From: Entrophospora sp. SA101
Taxonomy: Eukaryota > Glomeromycota > Glomeromycetes > Entrophosporales > Entrophosporaceae
DNA length: 38,987 nucleotides
Reading direction: 5' to 3'
Assembly: GCA_958430865.1 (NCBI GenBank)
Contig: CAUDNR010004601.1
Location: 1 to 38,987 of the forward strand
Part shown: one piece after another, positions 20,651-37,338 of the stretch
Layout: every line of letters starts with the position of its first letter
Position numbering within the stretch: position 1 is the first letter of the stretch
Position numbers and translations under genes: made by a program
Notes under the pieces: model-generated
Told to the model about the DNA's origin: nothing
Databases searched by the model: none
The model's input: only the letters and a program-made list of their open reading frames with translations

Positions 20651-20877
20651 AGGCTAAAAACTATTTGGTATTCTAATTTTTGCACTCTGCTTATTTAGAA
20701 CCAGACCCACTAATTTTCTAATCTAATAACAACCATTGAATGAGTTTTTTTTGGAGGCACAAACTTACTTACTCAAAGGCATTGTATTTTAGAACCTGAA
20801 ACTAAGAGTTTAAAAGTTTGTGGAGACGATGAATTTTATATATGAATTGAAAAAAATAGAATGTCTTTAGGATTTCT

Positions 20878-21050
20878 ATTCAAAATGAACAAAACAAATA
20901 AAATGAACAAAACGAATAAAACGAACAAAATGAACAAAATGAATAAAACGAATAAAATGAGTAATTCGAATAAAGCGAATAAAGCAAATAGAATGAATAA
21001 TTCGAACAGAACAAATAAAGCAAAAATCAACGAATAATTCGAATAAGAAT
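20878..21050. repeat. 10-bp minisatellite (aaaatgaaca-type unit)
   Basis: About 16-17 units of roughly ten bases (aaaatgaaca, aaacgaataa, aagcgaataa and variants) lie in tandem, becoming irregular toward the right end. An apparent Leu/Phe-rich minus-strand frame here is a by-product of the repeat. Confidence 0.8.
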
Positions 21051-21079
21051 TTGTATTACGAATAGGAACTCTAAACATA

Positions 21080-22023
21080 CAAATTTTTGTGATGAATCTA
21101 TACTTTTGGAAATTGCGGAGAAAGGAAAATCCTACATATTATGCATTGCCACAGAATCAAGGTGAGGTTCACTTCAAGAATTTACTTTGACTCAAAAAAC
21201 AGCATTGATAAGTTAAACTTTATACCCGTGTGCTTTGCAATAATTGTCTTGTACATGGTACAGTATATTTTATTTCTAAACATAAATTAATGACTCATAT
21301 TTTAATGAATAAATTTATCTGAATTGAAATTTTGTTTTATCCCAACAAAAAATCATCCAACACAAAAAAATATACACGTGACGTTATAATTAGATTGCAC
21401 AAGATATCTCAAGGCAAATGAGATAAAACAATTAATTTAAATCTTGAGAGTATTACTTGTTGAATTTTATACTAAAAATACAATGAATATAATTAAGCAT
21501 TGAAGAATGGGTAGAATTCAAAAAAAAAAGAATTAAAGAATAAACAAAGTAGACAAGTTAATCCGATTGTCTCGGCATCATGAATAGATTTAAAATAATC
21601 GGCCTACCTATCTATGCAAAAATAACACATCCAATGCTTATTATCAAAATTCATAGTTGGTACCAATAGATATTTTTCCAAGCTTTAATGCTTTCAATCT
21701 GTGTATACTTTTATTGAATTTTGAATTTAGATATAGTTTATTATTTTATTATTATTAAATTTATTCAAAATATAAAAAAATTCTAAATTATAAAATTAAA
21801 TTGTTAATTAAATTAACCCCCCAACTTAATTGTTATTAAAAATAAAGTAAATCTTGAAAATAAAAAAATAAATTTTTTTTTTATTTTTTACAACTTATAA
21901 ATGTACAAGGTTATGAATTAATTAATTAATTTTTATTATTAAAATGTTATTTTTAAATGACTTAAAGGCATAGATTGCTACCAATCTATAATCAATATAA
22001 TCATTATTTGTTACCAATCATAA
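21080..22023. other. 0.9-kb spacer downstream of the cation pump
   Basis: Extremely AT-rich with several A/T homopolymers and attaatta runs. It serves as the 3' flank of the minus-strand ATPase. No gene was seen. Confidence 0.5.
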
Positions 22024-25000
22024 TCAGGCCTTTCTTTCTACAGAACGTACTGTTGGATACATTTGTAATCCTGCAATTTCCGGATTAAGATTAACTGGCC
22101 GTGCTTTCCTTAACAATAATATACGTAAACTAGCATACATCAAAATGAAGATACCAAATGCCATCGGTATAAGCCAAAATAATGGACTAAGGTGATAACT
22201 TGTTCCGAAAGCAATATTAAAAGGTGGAATGTAAACGATACACATGGCTAATACGACACCACCAAATACACCATAGAAATTAAGACGATTTGAAAATATG
22301 AACCAACCAAATGGTAAGCGATATCTTCCCTTCACTGCAAACAAATTAAACATTTGTTGAATCATAATACCAAGGTATACAATTGAGGCTGCTTGAGCCA
22401 CTGCTTCTTTTTGAGCAGCTGCATCCAATTCAGTGCCATAAACGGATGTATAGGTGCTTGCTTTATCAGTAAAATAACCTCCTTCAGTTACTGAATTTTG
22501 CATATTTCTTGCGTCATAAGGAGAGATTCCATGACTATTCAATACCACAAGATATGAAACGATAGCCCCGATTGCCTCTATAGTACCAATTTCTAAATAC
22601 GACCAACTCAAAAGATTCAAATCAACCAAAACCTCGCCACCTTCACTCTCCAATAATTCAGACCACCATTCAGCAGTGAATGGCTTTTTGATTGTGTATA
22701 AAAATGAAGAAAATCTTGAAATTTTTACAGGTTCTCCTGTTTCCGGATCCCTTATTGTTGGTGTGCGACGAAGTTTGCGAGCTTTAAGACGTTGGATTGA
22801 TTCATTTGTCACAGGTTTACGTGGTGGAAATTTCATAAGACTTTTTTCTGACTCTGGTTTATCCCATGCATAAGAAAGAGCAACAAATAATTCAAAACCT
22901 AAATCAGTCACTAAAATAAGGATTGGTGGTAATGGTAATGGTATGGGTACAATTACATAGAGTAAAGACATCGCAACTTGTGGTGTGGAGTGAGAAATCG
23001 TGTATCTTATAGATTTTTTTAAATTTGCAAAAATTAGACGACCCTCCTCGATACCTTTTACAGTTGAAGCAAAATTATCATCCATTAAAATCATAGCAGC
23101 AGCTTCCTTGGAGACATCAGAACCTGATTGATTCATGGCAATACCAAGATCTGCCTTTTTCAAAGCCGGCGAATCGTTTACACCGTCACCAGTTACGCCT
23201 ACAATATGACCCATTCCTTGAGCACGTTTGACAATTTCAAGTTTATGACGAGGTGAAGTTCTAGCAAATATTATCTCATTCTTGGCAAAAATACTTTCCC
23301 AATCCATATCACTCAACGAATCAATTTGTTCACCATGAATTACAACAGCATTACACTCATCATCTCTGATTGATTCTATAGGACGTCCTGTACGTTTAGC
23401 CATCAGTTGTTTTGTATCACTTAACATTAAATTGATTTTTCTACCAATAGCTTCAGCAGTTAAAGGATGATCACCGGTCACCATCATGACACGAATACCA
23501 GCGGTACGACAACGGCCAATAGCTTCACGTACTCCATGTTTTGGTGGATCTTCAAGAGATACAAGACCAACAAAGCATAAATCCTTAAGTGGATAATTGT
23601 TTTTTTCTTTTTTAAATTCGGTGTCCTCTGGATATTGGTCACGTGGTAACAAAAATTCAGCAAAAGCCAAGACACGATGACCTTTTGAAGCCATGAACTC
23701 GTACCTTTCATCATAAGTTCTTTTGTGCACCTCGGTCAAAGGAATAGCACTTTTATCTGTTAAAATGGTAGAACACAATTTGAGTACTCTTTCGGGGGCA
23801 CCTTTTATATACAAGACCAATTCACCATTTTCATGTTTTTTCTTGTGAATAGTGAGAGCCCATTTTGTTTCGGAATTGAAAGGAATCTCGAAAACCTTTG
23901 GATGCGAGTTAACAACATCATCATAATCATCCACATTTTGAGCTGCAAAACGAATCAGACCAGTTTCAGTTGCATCACCAAGAATTTCACGTTCTTGGAA
24001 TGGGATGTCAGTACTATTAAATTTTGCACGGGAACATAATATGGAGATATTTATGATATCTTGAATACCAGGAGCATCCCTATCAAAAGGTAAGTTGTCA
24101 TTTTGGCCAACACCACGAAATGCTGAATACATATTTAAAGCCGACCATATATATGTGACGGTCATTTGATTTCTAGTGAGAGTACCAGTTTTATCAGTGG
24201 CCAAAAGTGTGATCGCACCCAGAGTCTCGACCCCTTGAAGATCTTTGACTAAGACATTTTGAGTAGCCATTCTTTTTGCGGCAATAGTTAAAAGCACTGT
24301 GACAGTGGCGGGTAAACCTTCAGGTACCCAGGCAACCAATACGGATATAGCAAAACTAAGAGTGAGTGAGACCTGGTTGTTGTAAACTCTCATACCAATG
24401 CCAAAGAATATAAGGGCACATGATAAAGCTATTGTTGCAATTATTTTAACAAAGTTGTCGATTTCTTGGGATAAAGGAGACCTATTTTTATCTTCGCCAG
24501 CAGTCAAACCGGCAATTTGACCCAGAACAGTGTGATCACCAGTCCTTATTACGATACCATAACCTTCACCAGAAGTAACCAAAGTACCATTGAAACAAAG
24601 ATTTGTAGCCTCTAAAGGATTTTCGTGATCGTTTGTTTTTGTTCTTTCCTGAGCTTCAGATTCACCGGTCAAGGAGGAATTATCGACTTTCATGTCAGTA
24701 ACAGAAAACAAATACAAGTCAGCCGGAACCTTATCACCCATTTTTATGAAAACCAAGTCGCCTTGTACAAGAGTTGAAGCTTGAATTTGAGTGAGTTTTC
24801 CATCTCTGATGACATAACATTTTTGAGGAATTAAATTTAAAAAGGATTCGAGAATAGCAGCAGATTTTTGTAGTTGATAGAATTCAATAAAGGCATTTAA
24901 GAAAGCAACACCCAATAAAATTGCACCAAGGTAACTCTAATAATGGATGAATGAATAAAGTTAAAAATAATTTCATTAAAGTTGAATAAAAATTAATGAA

Positions 25001-26181
25001 AAAAAAAGGAGCACTAACATTAGATGGATTATCTTGAGGGTCTATAGCAAATACGATGTACATGCAGATACCAGCAATAATTAATAAAACATTAAATAAA
25101 GTAGATAAACATTCTAAATATTTCATAAAAGGATGTTTCTTTTTGGGTGGAGTGAGAACATTTGGACCCTTTTCTGATAAAATTTTGCTTGCTTGACCTT
25201 CTGTTAAACCACGTGATTCTGGAGGTTTCTCGACATTGATGTTAACAGAGTAACGTTTGGAAACTTCATTAGGGTTTAACATATGTTCATCCTAATAAAA
25301 ATATAAAAAATAAAAAAATATAAATAATTGTTGAATGTTAATTTGAAAAAAATCAATCAATTGATTGATTGATTACTTACAATATCCATATGCTTCTTTT
25401 TTGGAGAATCTACGTCAGGAATTTCTTTGGATTTATTATTAGTAGCAGCATCAGACGAAGATTGTATTGTTGGATCGGTTGTAATATTGTCATTTTGGTC
25501 AGTTGGAGTAATACGATCTGGTTTTTCTCTTTCTTCAAATTGAATTCTTTGATGATGCGTGGGGGTTTCTGCCAATACTTTGTTTTTTTCTGGATCATTA
25601 CTAATATTATCATTATTAGTAGCGGTGGCGGTACTGTCAATTTTTTCAATCTTTTTTTCCGAATAATCATCATCATTAATAATTGCATTATCATCACCAT
25701 TGTCACTTTTTAATTCAGTTCCGGTTTTAGTGGTGTCACTAAGACTATTATCAGTAGCAGATGTGGTGGTTGTGGTAGTAATGATAGGTTCACTTTTTTC
25801 ATATTTTTCTTCATATTTTTCTTCATTTCTTTCTTCATATTTTTCTTCGCCTCTCTCTTCATCTCTTTCTTCACTATTTTGTTCAATTACAGTTACCACA
25901 GTCTTTTCTATTATGCTCCCATCTTCTTGTACTTCTCTAATTACTTGTGTCGATGTTCTTTTATTAGGTGACTCTGGTTTATCGTTATTAGTGATGATAT
26001 CTCCATTATCATTTTTCAATTCAATTCCAGTTTCACTGGTATTAGTGGCAGATGTGGTAGTAATGCTAGGTTCATTTTCTTCTTCTCGTTCTTCTATGAA
26101 AGTTGTCACGGTTTTTTCTATTATAGTTCCATCTTCTTGTTCTTCTCTAATCACTTGTGTCGATGTTCTCTTAGAGGACAT
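22024..26181 (-). CDS. P-type IIC (Na,K-ATPase alpha-like) cation ATPase
   Basis: Three exons, 26181-25381, 25291-25019 and 24936-22024, all join in phase 0 (introns 89 and 82 nt) to give about 1,328 residues. Residues 1-267 are a charged, Ser/Thr-rich N-terminal extension containing a duplicated unit. The pump core follows: cation-ATPase N-domain (SRGLTEGQASKILSEKGPN), actuator loop with LTGES near 448, M4 VPEGLP, the phosphorylation site DKTGTLT with Asp near 606, the nucleotide-binding KGAPERV, the hinge TGDGVNDSPALKKADLGIAM near 940, and a C-terminal block with M5-M10. It is expected to pump monovalent cations across the plasma membrane by ATP hydrolysis. Compared with animal alpha subunits, M5 has TPQ where a PE is usual and M6 has TDLGFEL where DLGTD is usual, so ion preference may differ. 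No beta subunit is seen nearby. Confidence 0.92.
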
Positions 26182-26310
26182 TTTATTATTATTATTTAAT
26201 GGAAGGGCTTTTTTCGATGTACAAAAATTTTCAATTAAATTTTTTTGTGAAAAAATAAGAAGAAAGAGAAGAAAGAGAAGAAGATGTAGGTGATTTTTTT
26301 GAAGTCCTCC

Positions 26311-26324
26311 TTTATATATAAAAA
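26311..26324 (-). promoter_or_regulatory. Candidate TATA box of the ATPase gene
   Basis: On the minus strand tatatataaagg stands about 130 nt upstream of the ATG at 26181. The purine-rich tract 26255-26283 between the two would lie in the 5' UTR. Position and sequence are suggestive only. Confidence 0.35.
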
Positions 26325-26329
26325 ACTAA

Positions 26330-26887
26330 TACAAAATTAGCGCTATAATAATAAACCTATCGGCGCACTACATTTTTATATTAATAATTAATATAATTTA
26401 ATATAGATTTTGACGATAGTAGGTAATTGATAAATAAAAATAGACTAATGTTTCCGTGTACAACATATTTGTGCATCGCTTTACTAAAAAATTTTTCAAT
26501 AGGTTAGAACATTTGCCTCCAAATATAAACAAGTATATGCCAAGAAATCTTTAATATTTTCAAAGATGACGAAAGATACATCTATTTTCTAGCCAAATCA
26601 TGTTCGTCCATGCAAATGCAAATGATTGCAAGTTTCAATTTTCAAAATTTTGTTAATCTTAATCATCAAATCCTTGCAAGGAAATTTCCAATATATTATT
26701 AGATAAAGATATCAAATGACCAGTTCGTTTAACTTGATGAATCCATCAAATTAACAAATGACTTTGCCAAGGGTGCAATCCCAGTTAAATTGATAAAATA
26801 ATATTGCTTGAACAGAACTTTGGTTTTGAATATCAATACGAAGATGAGTTTGTAATGTTTATTTCTGTAACGAGCACTTACTTGTGA
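26330..26887. other. Upstream flank of the ATPase, no gene seen
   Basis: AT-rich sequence without a supported exon. Short minus-strand frames have no coding character. Confidence 0.4.
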
Positions 26888-26996
26888 TACATATGTAAAC
26901 TCGATAAGCATATGACCGACTTATCGAATTAAAATTACTTAAATATTAAAAAAGTGAGGTGAAAATTTTGGCCGACTTATCGAGTTTACATATGTA
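26888..26996. repeat. 109-bp fold-back element with 21-bp perfect arms
   Basis: The arms tacatatgtaaactcgataa(g) at 26888-26908 and (c)ttatcgagtttacatatgta at 26976-26996 are perfect inverted complements. A further gaccgacttatcga / ggccgacttatcgag pair lies inside. The outer bases are TA on both sides, compatible with a very small TA-flanked MITE, or with a hairpin at the DNA or RNA level. Confidence 0.7.
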
Positions 26997-28236
26997 GCAC
27001 TTTTTCAACATCATAATCTCGCAGAAAAAGAAATACTTGCTTACAGTAATCACCCCAAATGTGTGCTCAAGGGACAGCACCAACAGATATATATCAATGA
27101 CACAATAGTGGTAGAAAGAGATAAGAAGACTCAAAGTGTCTGCGAAGGAACAAAGTGTGTATTTGTAACTATTGATACATGTTTTTTAAAGAAAAGACTA
27201 TCGAGAGGCATTTTTTATATTATCGACAGAGTGATTCCTCTAATTTCGAATAGTATAAAGTCATCCATCCAATGACAGAAAAGCATTGTAGAACGGTATA
27301 CAATATGGATACAAAATTTTGATCAAAATCAATAGTATTAGGCCTACATTGTTTTTCATTCAATAATAACAATAGTGTAACGAAATTTATCCGATGTCAA
27401 TATTATTAATGACAAATATATCTTTGGTGATTTTAATATTAGTGGTATTAAGGTTAGCATATTAAGATTAATATATGTCTCCTCCTGTCACATGCATGCA
27501 TGAATATTAAGAGATAATTGGACAATCAAAAATATGCAGCTAAGTAATTTGTATAACCTTGAATAACAAAAAACTAGTAGAAAACTTGACCAATCTATTT
27601 ATATATATACAATAAAATAAAATCCTCACATGCTTTGCTTCTAACAAAAAACATGTATCAAGCATTCTGTATGGCTAATAATGCTTCCTACAGCCTCGCT
27701 CTCTCTTGGGTTGATTGAATTCTATTCATAGAGCTGTCCTTTTAGCACCTTCATGTTGGCTATATCGTCACGAAGACCAGAATTTGAAATGTAACTATAG
27801 CAATTTGAATAACATATATTTCAAAATTAAATAATGCTTGAATTGTACTACGTTACCATGCATTAACTCTGATTTCGAACGTGTCTACAATCCTTGACTT
27901 TCCTTTTATATTTCTTACAAGAACAAAACAAACAAATAGTTGATTGATTTTCAATGATTATTATTGCTGTATAAAACAATTATTATTTTATTTTATAAAA
28001 CTTTCTCATAAGCTTTTTTCATTTATTTATTTACAAAATTCAAATATCAAATGACATCACAAATAGCACAAATAGATTTATGATTATCATTTATATACAC
28101 CCCCTCAAAATCTCAAAATCAAATTTTTTTATTATTCTCCTTTCTCTCTCTCATTTCCTTTCATTTAAACAATACAATTGAATTTATTCACAATTACATA
28201 TTTCCAAATATATTAAATCCAATTATATACATATAC
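26997..28236. other. 1.2-kb spacer; one unassigned ORF at 27063-27275 (+)
   Basis: A 70-codon plus-strand frame (YINDTIVVERDKKTQS..., ending SIKSSIQ) is present and unrecognised; it may be chance. The rest, including the upstream flank of the kinase, shows no exon series. Pyrimidine-rich ctctctctc around 28145 precedes the kinase start. Confidence 0.35.
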
Positions 28237-28286
28237 ATATATAAATACATACAATACAAATATTAAAATTTAGCAATTCAGTAAAA

Positions 28287-30433
<2,147 letters not shown>

Positions 30434-31008
30434 CCAATGGAAAGAATCATATTTAGTAATTGAATAATAGTTTATTAATATTATTAGAATAAAATTTTTC
30501 CTTTTCAGTAATATTAATAATTATGATAAAAGGATTTTTAATATTTATTGGGTAATATCTAAAAGTAGTAATAATCCTTGATTATTTGACAGAATGTATA
30601 TATTCAGATTTTTTTTTTTTTCGATGATTTTATTTTCATCAAATATTAAAATTTAATAAAATTAAAAAAAGTTTTTTTTCATTTTTTGATTTGATTTAAA
30701 TATAGATAATGAATATTATTATTATTTGTATATATATATATATATATTTATTATTATAATTAATTATATATATATTTCAAAAAACAGCTTTTAATAATAA
30801 TAATAAAATAATCTCAAAAAAATAAAAAAATAAAATATTACAATAATAATAACATAACCATGTATTTATTATATATATATAAATAGAAGAAGCCACAAAC
30901 TAAAACAATAATAATAATTTTTAAATAATAATAATAATAAGAAAACACAAAATAATAATAATTTTGGCTTTCTTTTTTTTTTTGATTTTTTTATCTTATT
31001 TTATTTAT
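30434..31008. other. Convergent 3' flanks of the kinase and actin genes
   Basis: Very AT-rich with (ta)n and (aat)n runs between two genes that converge on it. No coding sequence was seen. It probably contains both polyadenylation regions. Confidence 0.5.
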
Positions 31009-33070
<2,062 letters not shown>

Positions 33071-33532
33071 GTTTTATATATAAATTTTAGATAAATTAAG
33101 GTTAAATACTATATAATTTTAAAAAAGAAGAACGAAGAGAATTTTTTAATTAGTTTTTAGCTTTTAAAAAAAAGTTTTTGAAAGTAGACTTTTAAAGTAA
33201 AAAAAAATCCAAATACGCGATGAATGTATTGTATTATCTAACTTTATTTTATTGGAAAAAAAACCAGATTGAAATAAAATAACGAAAATAAAATTATTTA
33301 ATTGAACAAAATAGCAAAAAACAAAAAAATATATTTATTTATACCTTTTGAATTAAATACAAATAAAAAAATATATTATTATTATAGAGAACTAAAGATG
33401 TTGAAAAAGCTTGTAAAAAAAAAAAGTATAAAAAATTTGGGGGTTTGATGTTATAGAATTAGATAATAATAGTGCACATACCAAAAGTCAACTTGGGATT
33501 TTTGTGGGACAGATTGAACGGTCTGGTCTTAT
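33071..33532. other. Actin 5' flank
   Basis: AT-rich with A runs and no coding sequence. It contains the presumed actin promoter. No element could be assigned with confidence. Confidence 0.4.
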
Positions 33533-33847
33533 ATGGATGTTGGCCAACAGCGGCAAGCAATTAGTAAAGTTATAAAAACTTGTACAACAATCATTTCATT
33601 ATTGTTGTTACCCAAGCCCTCATATGCACAATCAAATAAATTAATGATAGAAGAAATCTTGGTTGCTTGGAATGAGATGACGAGGAGGAAAGATAGGGAA
33701 GACGGAAATGATGATATAAAGTCTTGGTTATGTTGGCAACGGTCTCCGGAGACTCGGATTATTTATTTGTCTTTTTTGAAACATAGTCAAAAAATATCAG
33801 TTCATCATAATCATCACAAAAAAAATTTTTTTTCAATTACGTTATAA
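33533..33847 (+). CDS. Unrecognised 104-aa ORF with signal-peptide-like start
   Basis: The frame starts MDVGQQRQAISKVIKTCTTI, continues ISLLLLPKPSYA|QSNKL, and ends ISVHHNHHKKNFFSITL. A basic N-terminus, a short hydrophobic stretch and an SYA-Q site resemble a secretion signal. The mature part would be charged with one Cys. It is divergent from actin and lies in what could also be the actin promoter. The frame is longer than most chance frames in this DNA, but no family is recognised. Confidence 0.25.
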   Translation: MDVGQQRQAISKVIKTCTTIISLLLLPKPSYAQSNKLMIEEILVAWNEMTRRKDREDGNDDIKSWLCWQRSPETRIIYLSFLKHSQKISVHHNHHKKNFFSITL

Positions 33848-35656
33848 TTTTTTTTTATTGAGGTAATGATAAATTAATCGTTGGTTACATTTGTCAATTG
33901 ATAATTAATTGCTTATTTATTTGTTTTATTATTGTAATAAAATGATTGATATTATTTGTTAATGACAAGAATTTTTAAATTTTATTGTTTTATTTAATGA
34001 TTTGATTAATTAAACCCAAGACTTCTCTTCTTCTAATTGTATAATCTTCTGCAAAATTATCTGCGGTGTTAACAAATTCATTATTTTGTGTTCGAGTAAA
34101 AATTTTTCTTGTTTGTTATATAACTCAATGTTTTATTTATATATGTAGATCATGAATCTTTTCGTGTAACAAACTAAATTTGCACAAAGAATTTTTTTTT
34201 GTCACTTACCCTATCAAGTATCTGTCCAACAATAATAATTATGCTTAAATGTCCATCATTTCTAAACTAGTCTTAAAACAGGAATCTTTTTTTTTTTTTT
34301 TTAATTCAAAAAATATCTCCAAGGATATTGCTTGATAACTGGCTGATGATGAATGTCCGGGTCTGTTAATGAACCAAGAACCCTGGTTATCGTACGTAGC
34401 ATTAGATACTAATATGGATAAGTTTCTTGCAAATTGGCGTTCTTGGTGGGTCTCTAAGCTTTGAGATTTGTCAATTTCTCAATAATTATTATTACGATTG
34501 GTATATAAAATATTTTAGTTTTACGTAAAAATTTTTTTTTATAATATCTTAGCATATCAACATTAAAGGAAAATTTGGATATCTCTTTCTTCCTCGCCAA
34601 GATTTTTACCTTATTGGGCTGTTTGCGAAATGTATTTGCGACTGACACCATCTAGATGAACCTTTAAGCTACGAAACCATAATTACTCAAATAAAGATAA
34701 GATTTTGTAATCAGTAGCGTGCTTCAAGTGCCTTTTTTCCACAATGGACTCTATGCAGAGAATTTTTAAAGGAATTGGTTAAAAAAAAAAATGATGATAA
34801 AATGTGGTAATCTGGTAAATGAATGTACAAGAAGTCATAGAATTAGCAGAAAAAAAAGAGTTAAAGCTACGTTAAATTGTGAAACATGTATGGAAATAAG
34901 ATACCCCTTGATTTAATTTACATATTTTATCAAATCAACAAACTTTTCAACTAATCTGTCAGTGCCATTGAAACTCTTCTCTCTGCTAACGAACAAAAGG
35001 TTATCAAGAGAAAGGAAACTCAGGAGAGACAGATGATGAAGAGATTTATGAATCAATCACTTCAAAACGGAAATAATCCAGGGAAACTATTTTTGGGCAA
35101 AAGGTGGCATGCTCATCTCCACAACTAAACATGCAAGATAAAAAATCACAAACAAACCATTAAAAAGAAAAAAAGCATTTGCAAAGGTTTTTCTAAATAG
35201 GGTAGCGTGTTGATGTGAGAATATGATTTTAGCAGAACATGGAAAATGTTCTTGGTCTTTTAAATTATGAACATGTACGACCCTTTTGTACATATTATTT
35301 ATTTGGCAGTAAAAGATGCACTGAAATCTTTGAAAGAGTTAGCTAGACATGCTGGTTAGAAAGATCAGAATAACCAGCTATTCTTCTAATTGAAAAACAA
35401 AGAACTTTGTTTGAAGCCGTGATAAATGTCCTTGTTTATTTTTATGAAAACCAGGCCTACAATTTTAGAATGTACCTATTGACGAATAATATCTCTAGAG
35501 AGTGGTTAATCTCACACTCAACATAGTTCCAAATGCCTAAATGTCAGTTACACACATTCTTGTTAATATAATTTTATTAAATTCATTATAAAGAAATAAT
35601 TAAAAAAACTATTAATACAGTGATTATGATTATGACGAAAAAATAGTGATTATTAA
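33848..35656. other. 1.8-kb spacer with a possible gene relic at 34955-35128 (+)
   Basis: Mostly AT-rich with no exon series. From 34955 to the TAA at 35126 a plus-strand frame reads SAIETLLSANEQKVIKRKET and NQSLQNGNNPGKLFLGKRWH. It has coding character but no start codon or continuing exon, so I take it as a fragment of a multicopy gene. Minus-strand frames at 34454-34651 and 35087-35293 are judged non-coding. Confidence 0.3.
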
Positions 35657-37296
35657 TTAACCCCATAACCATTTAAATTTCAATTGTTCAATCCATCTTG
35701 TATAAATCATTTCTGTAAAACCAAGTCCAGGTGATGGCGGTGATGATGATTCCTCCTCGTTGTTATTATTGTTGTTGTTATTTATTATTATAACATTGTT
35801 GTTATTTTCGTTGTTTTCGTTGTTATTGATGTTAGAACCATTTATCAAATTTATAGGAGATGACGAAGATGAATTAATAAGCAAATCTGAAATAACTCCT
35901 AAATCTGATAATTTCTCGCACATTTCATCATTGCTGGAAAAAAAATCAATTACAAATAATTGATCAGTTGTTTAGTTCATAAATTAATTAAAAATAGACT
36001 AACAAATAAATAAATAAACAAATTAAATAAATAATGAAAGAAAAATCAATCAATATTACTTTTTTAATTGAGAAAGTATTTCTATTAAAATCGACAAAAC
36101 CAATTCAGGGTTATTGTTGTCTAAATCTTCAACCCCTTTTTCAAACATACTTAATGCTTCAAGTTCTGATGCCTTTAATTCATCCGATTTAACCTAAGAA
36201 TTTATTAAATTATTGACAAGTTAAATTTATGTTATATATATGATATATGATATATATTATCTTACCTCTAGAACAGATGGAAGAATAATATTATTTACAA
36301 GATTTCTTGATATGATTCCTTCTTCTGTAATAGCGTCAATAAACTGGATGTTTTTTGAGTATTTATAAATAGATGAATTGGATGATGATGATACTGTGGA
36401 CACGCTAAATTTTCTTGGTGCTTTTGCTGTATCAAATCTATTATATTAATAAATAGACTTTAGATATATTCGAATACATATATAATCTAAAAAATTATAA
36501 ACTTTACCCTTCAACATCATTTATAGATTTAGAAAGTATACTTGATTTGTTGGTTTCGGCAATTTTTTCTTTGTCAATTACATTGGAGGAAGAAGAGGAG
36601 GCAATCATCTAAAAATTCAATTATATATCAGTGAATTAATATGAAAAAATTACATTCCCACAAAATTATTTATTTACCTGTTCTAATTGATTTAATTCAC
36701 CACGGGTTAATTTTATAGTACCATCATTATGCGCTTTTAGAACAGTTTCAAAGTTCCAACTTTCTATTGAACTGTTATTATTAACAAATGACCTATGTTA
36801 TAAAATAAAAACAATAAGAATGATAAATTTGTAGATAAAAACACACGCGCGCACGCACACACACATATATTACATTGTTTTATAAACACTAGTTAATCTG
36901 TTTGGTCGATCAATCTTCCAGTTGTTAAATCTTTCAATTAGTTCTTGTAATTGCACGGTACCACGAGCTGATTTGACGAACTTGTGTTTTAATAATTCTT
37001 TTACCGTTGGACGCTATTTTTACATTGATAAAACAAAAGATGATCTCAATAAAAATCCAATTTTCACAATTCTAAAAAAGCTGTAACAATAATAAAAATA
37101 AACACTTGCGTGAATTGGATTCTTAATTAAACACAAGGAGACAAAATCTTTGAATGAATTAGAAAAGCCTCCTTCTAAAACTGGTGGTTTTGCTTTTGGT
37201 ATAAGAAATAAAACTCTCATTGGATGATACTCGGATAATGGAGGTTCACCTTTTGCCAACTCGATAGCAGTGATTCCAAGTGACCATATATCGGCC

Positions 37297-37338
<42 letters not shown>

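Noticed and set aside
20836..21078. Leu/Phe-rich ORF resembling a membrane protein
   Set aside because: A by-product of the 10-bp minisatellite read in one frame, with no conserved non-repeat sequence.
25700..26293. Plus-strand 197-aa Ser/Val-rich ORF
   Set aside because: Antisense to the first exon of the cation pump, which has clear splice junctions and continues into the pump core.
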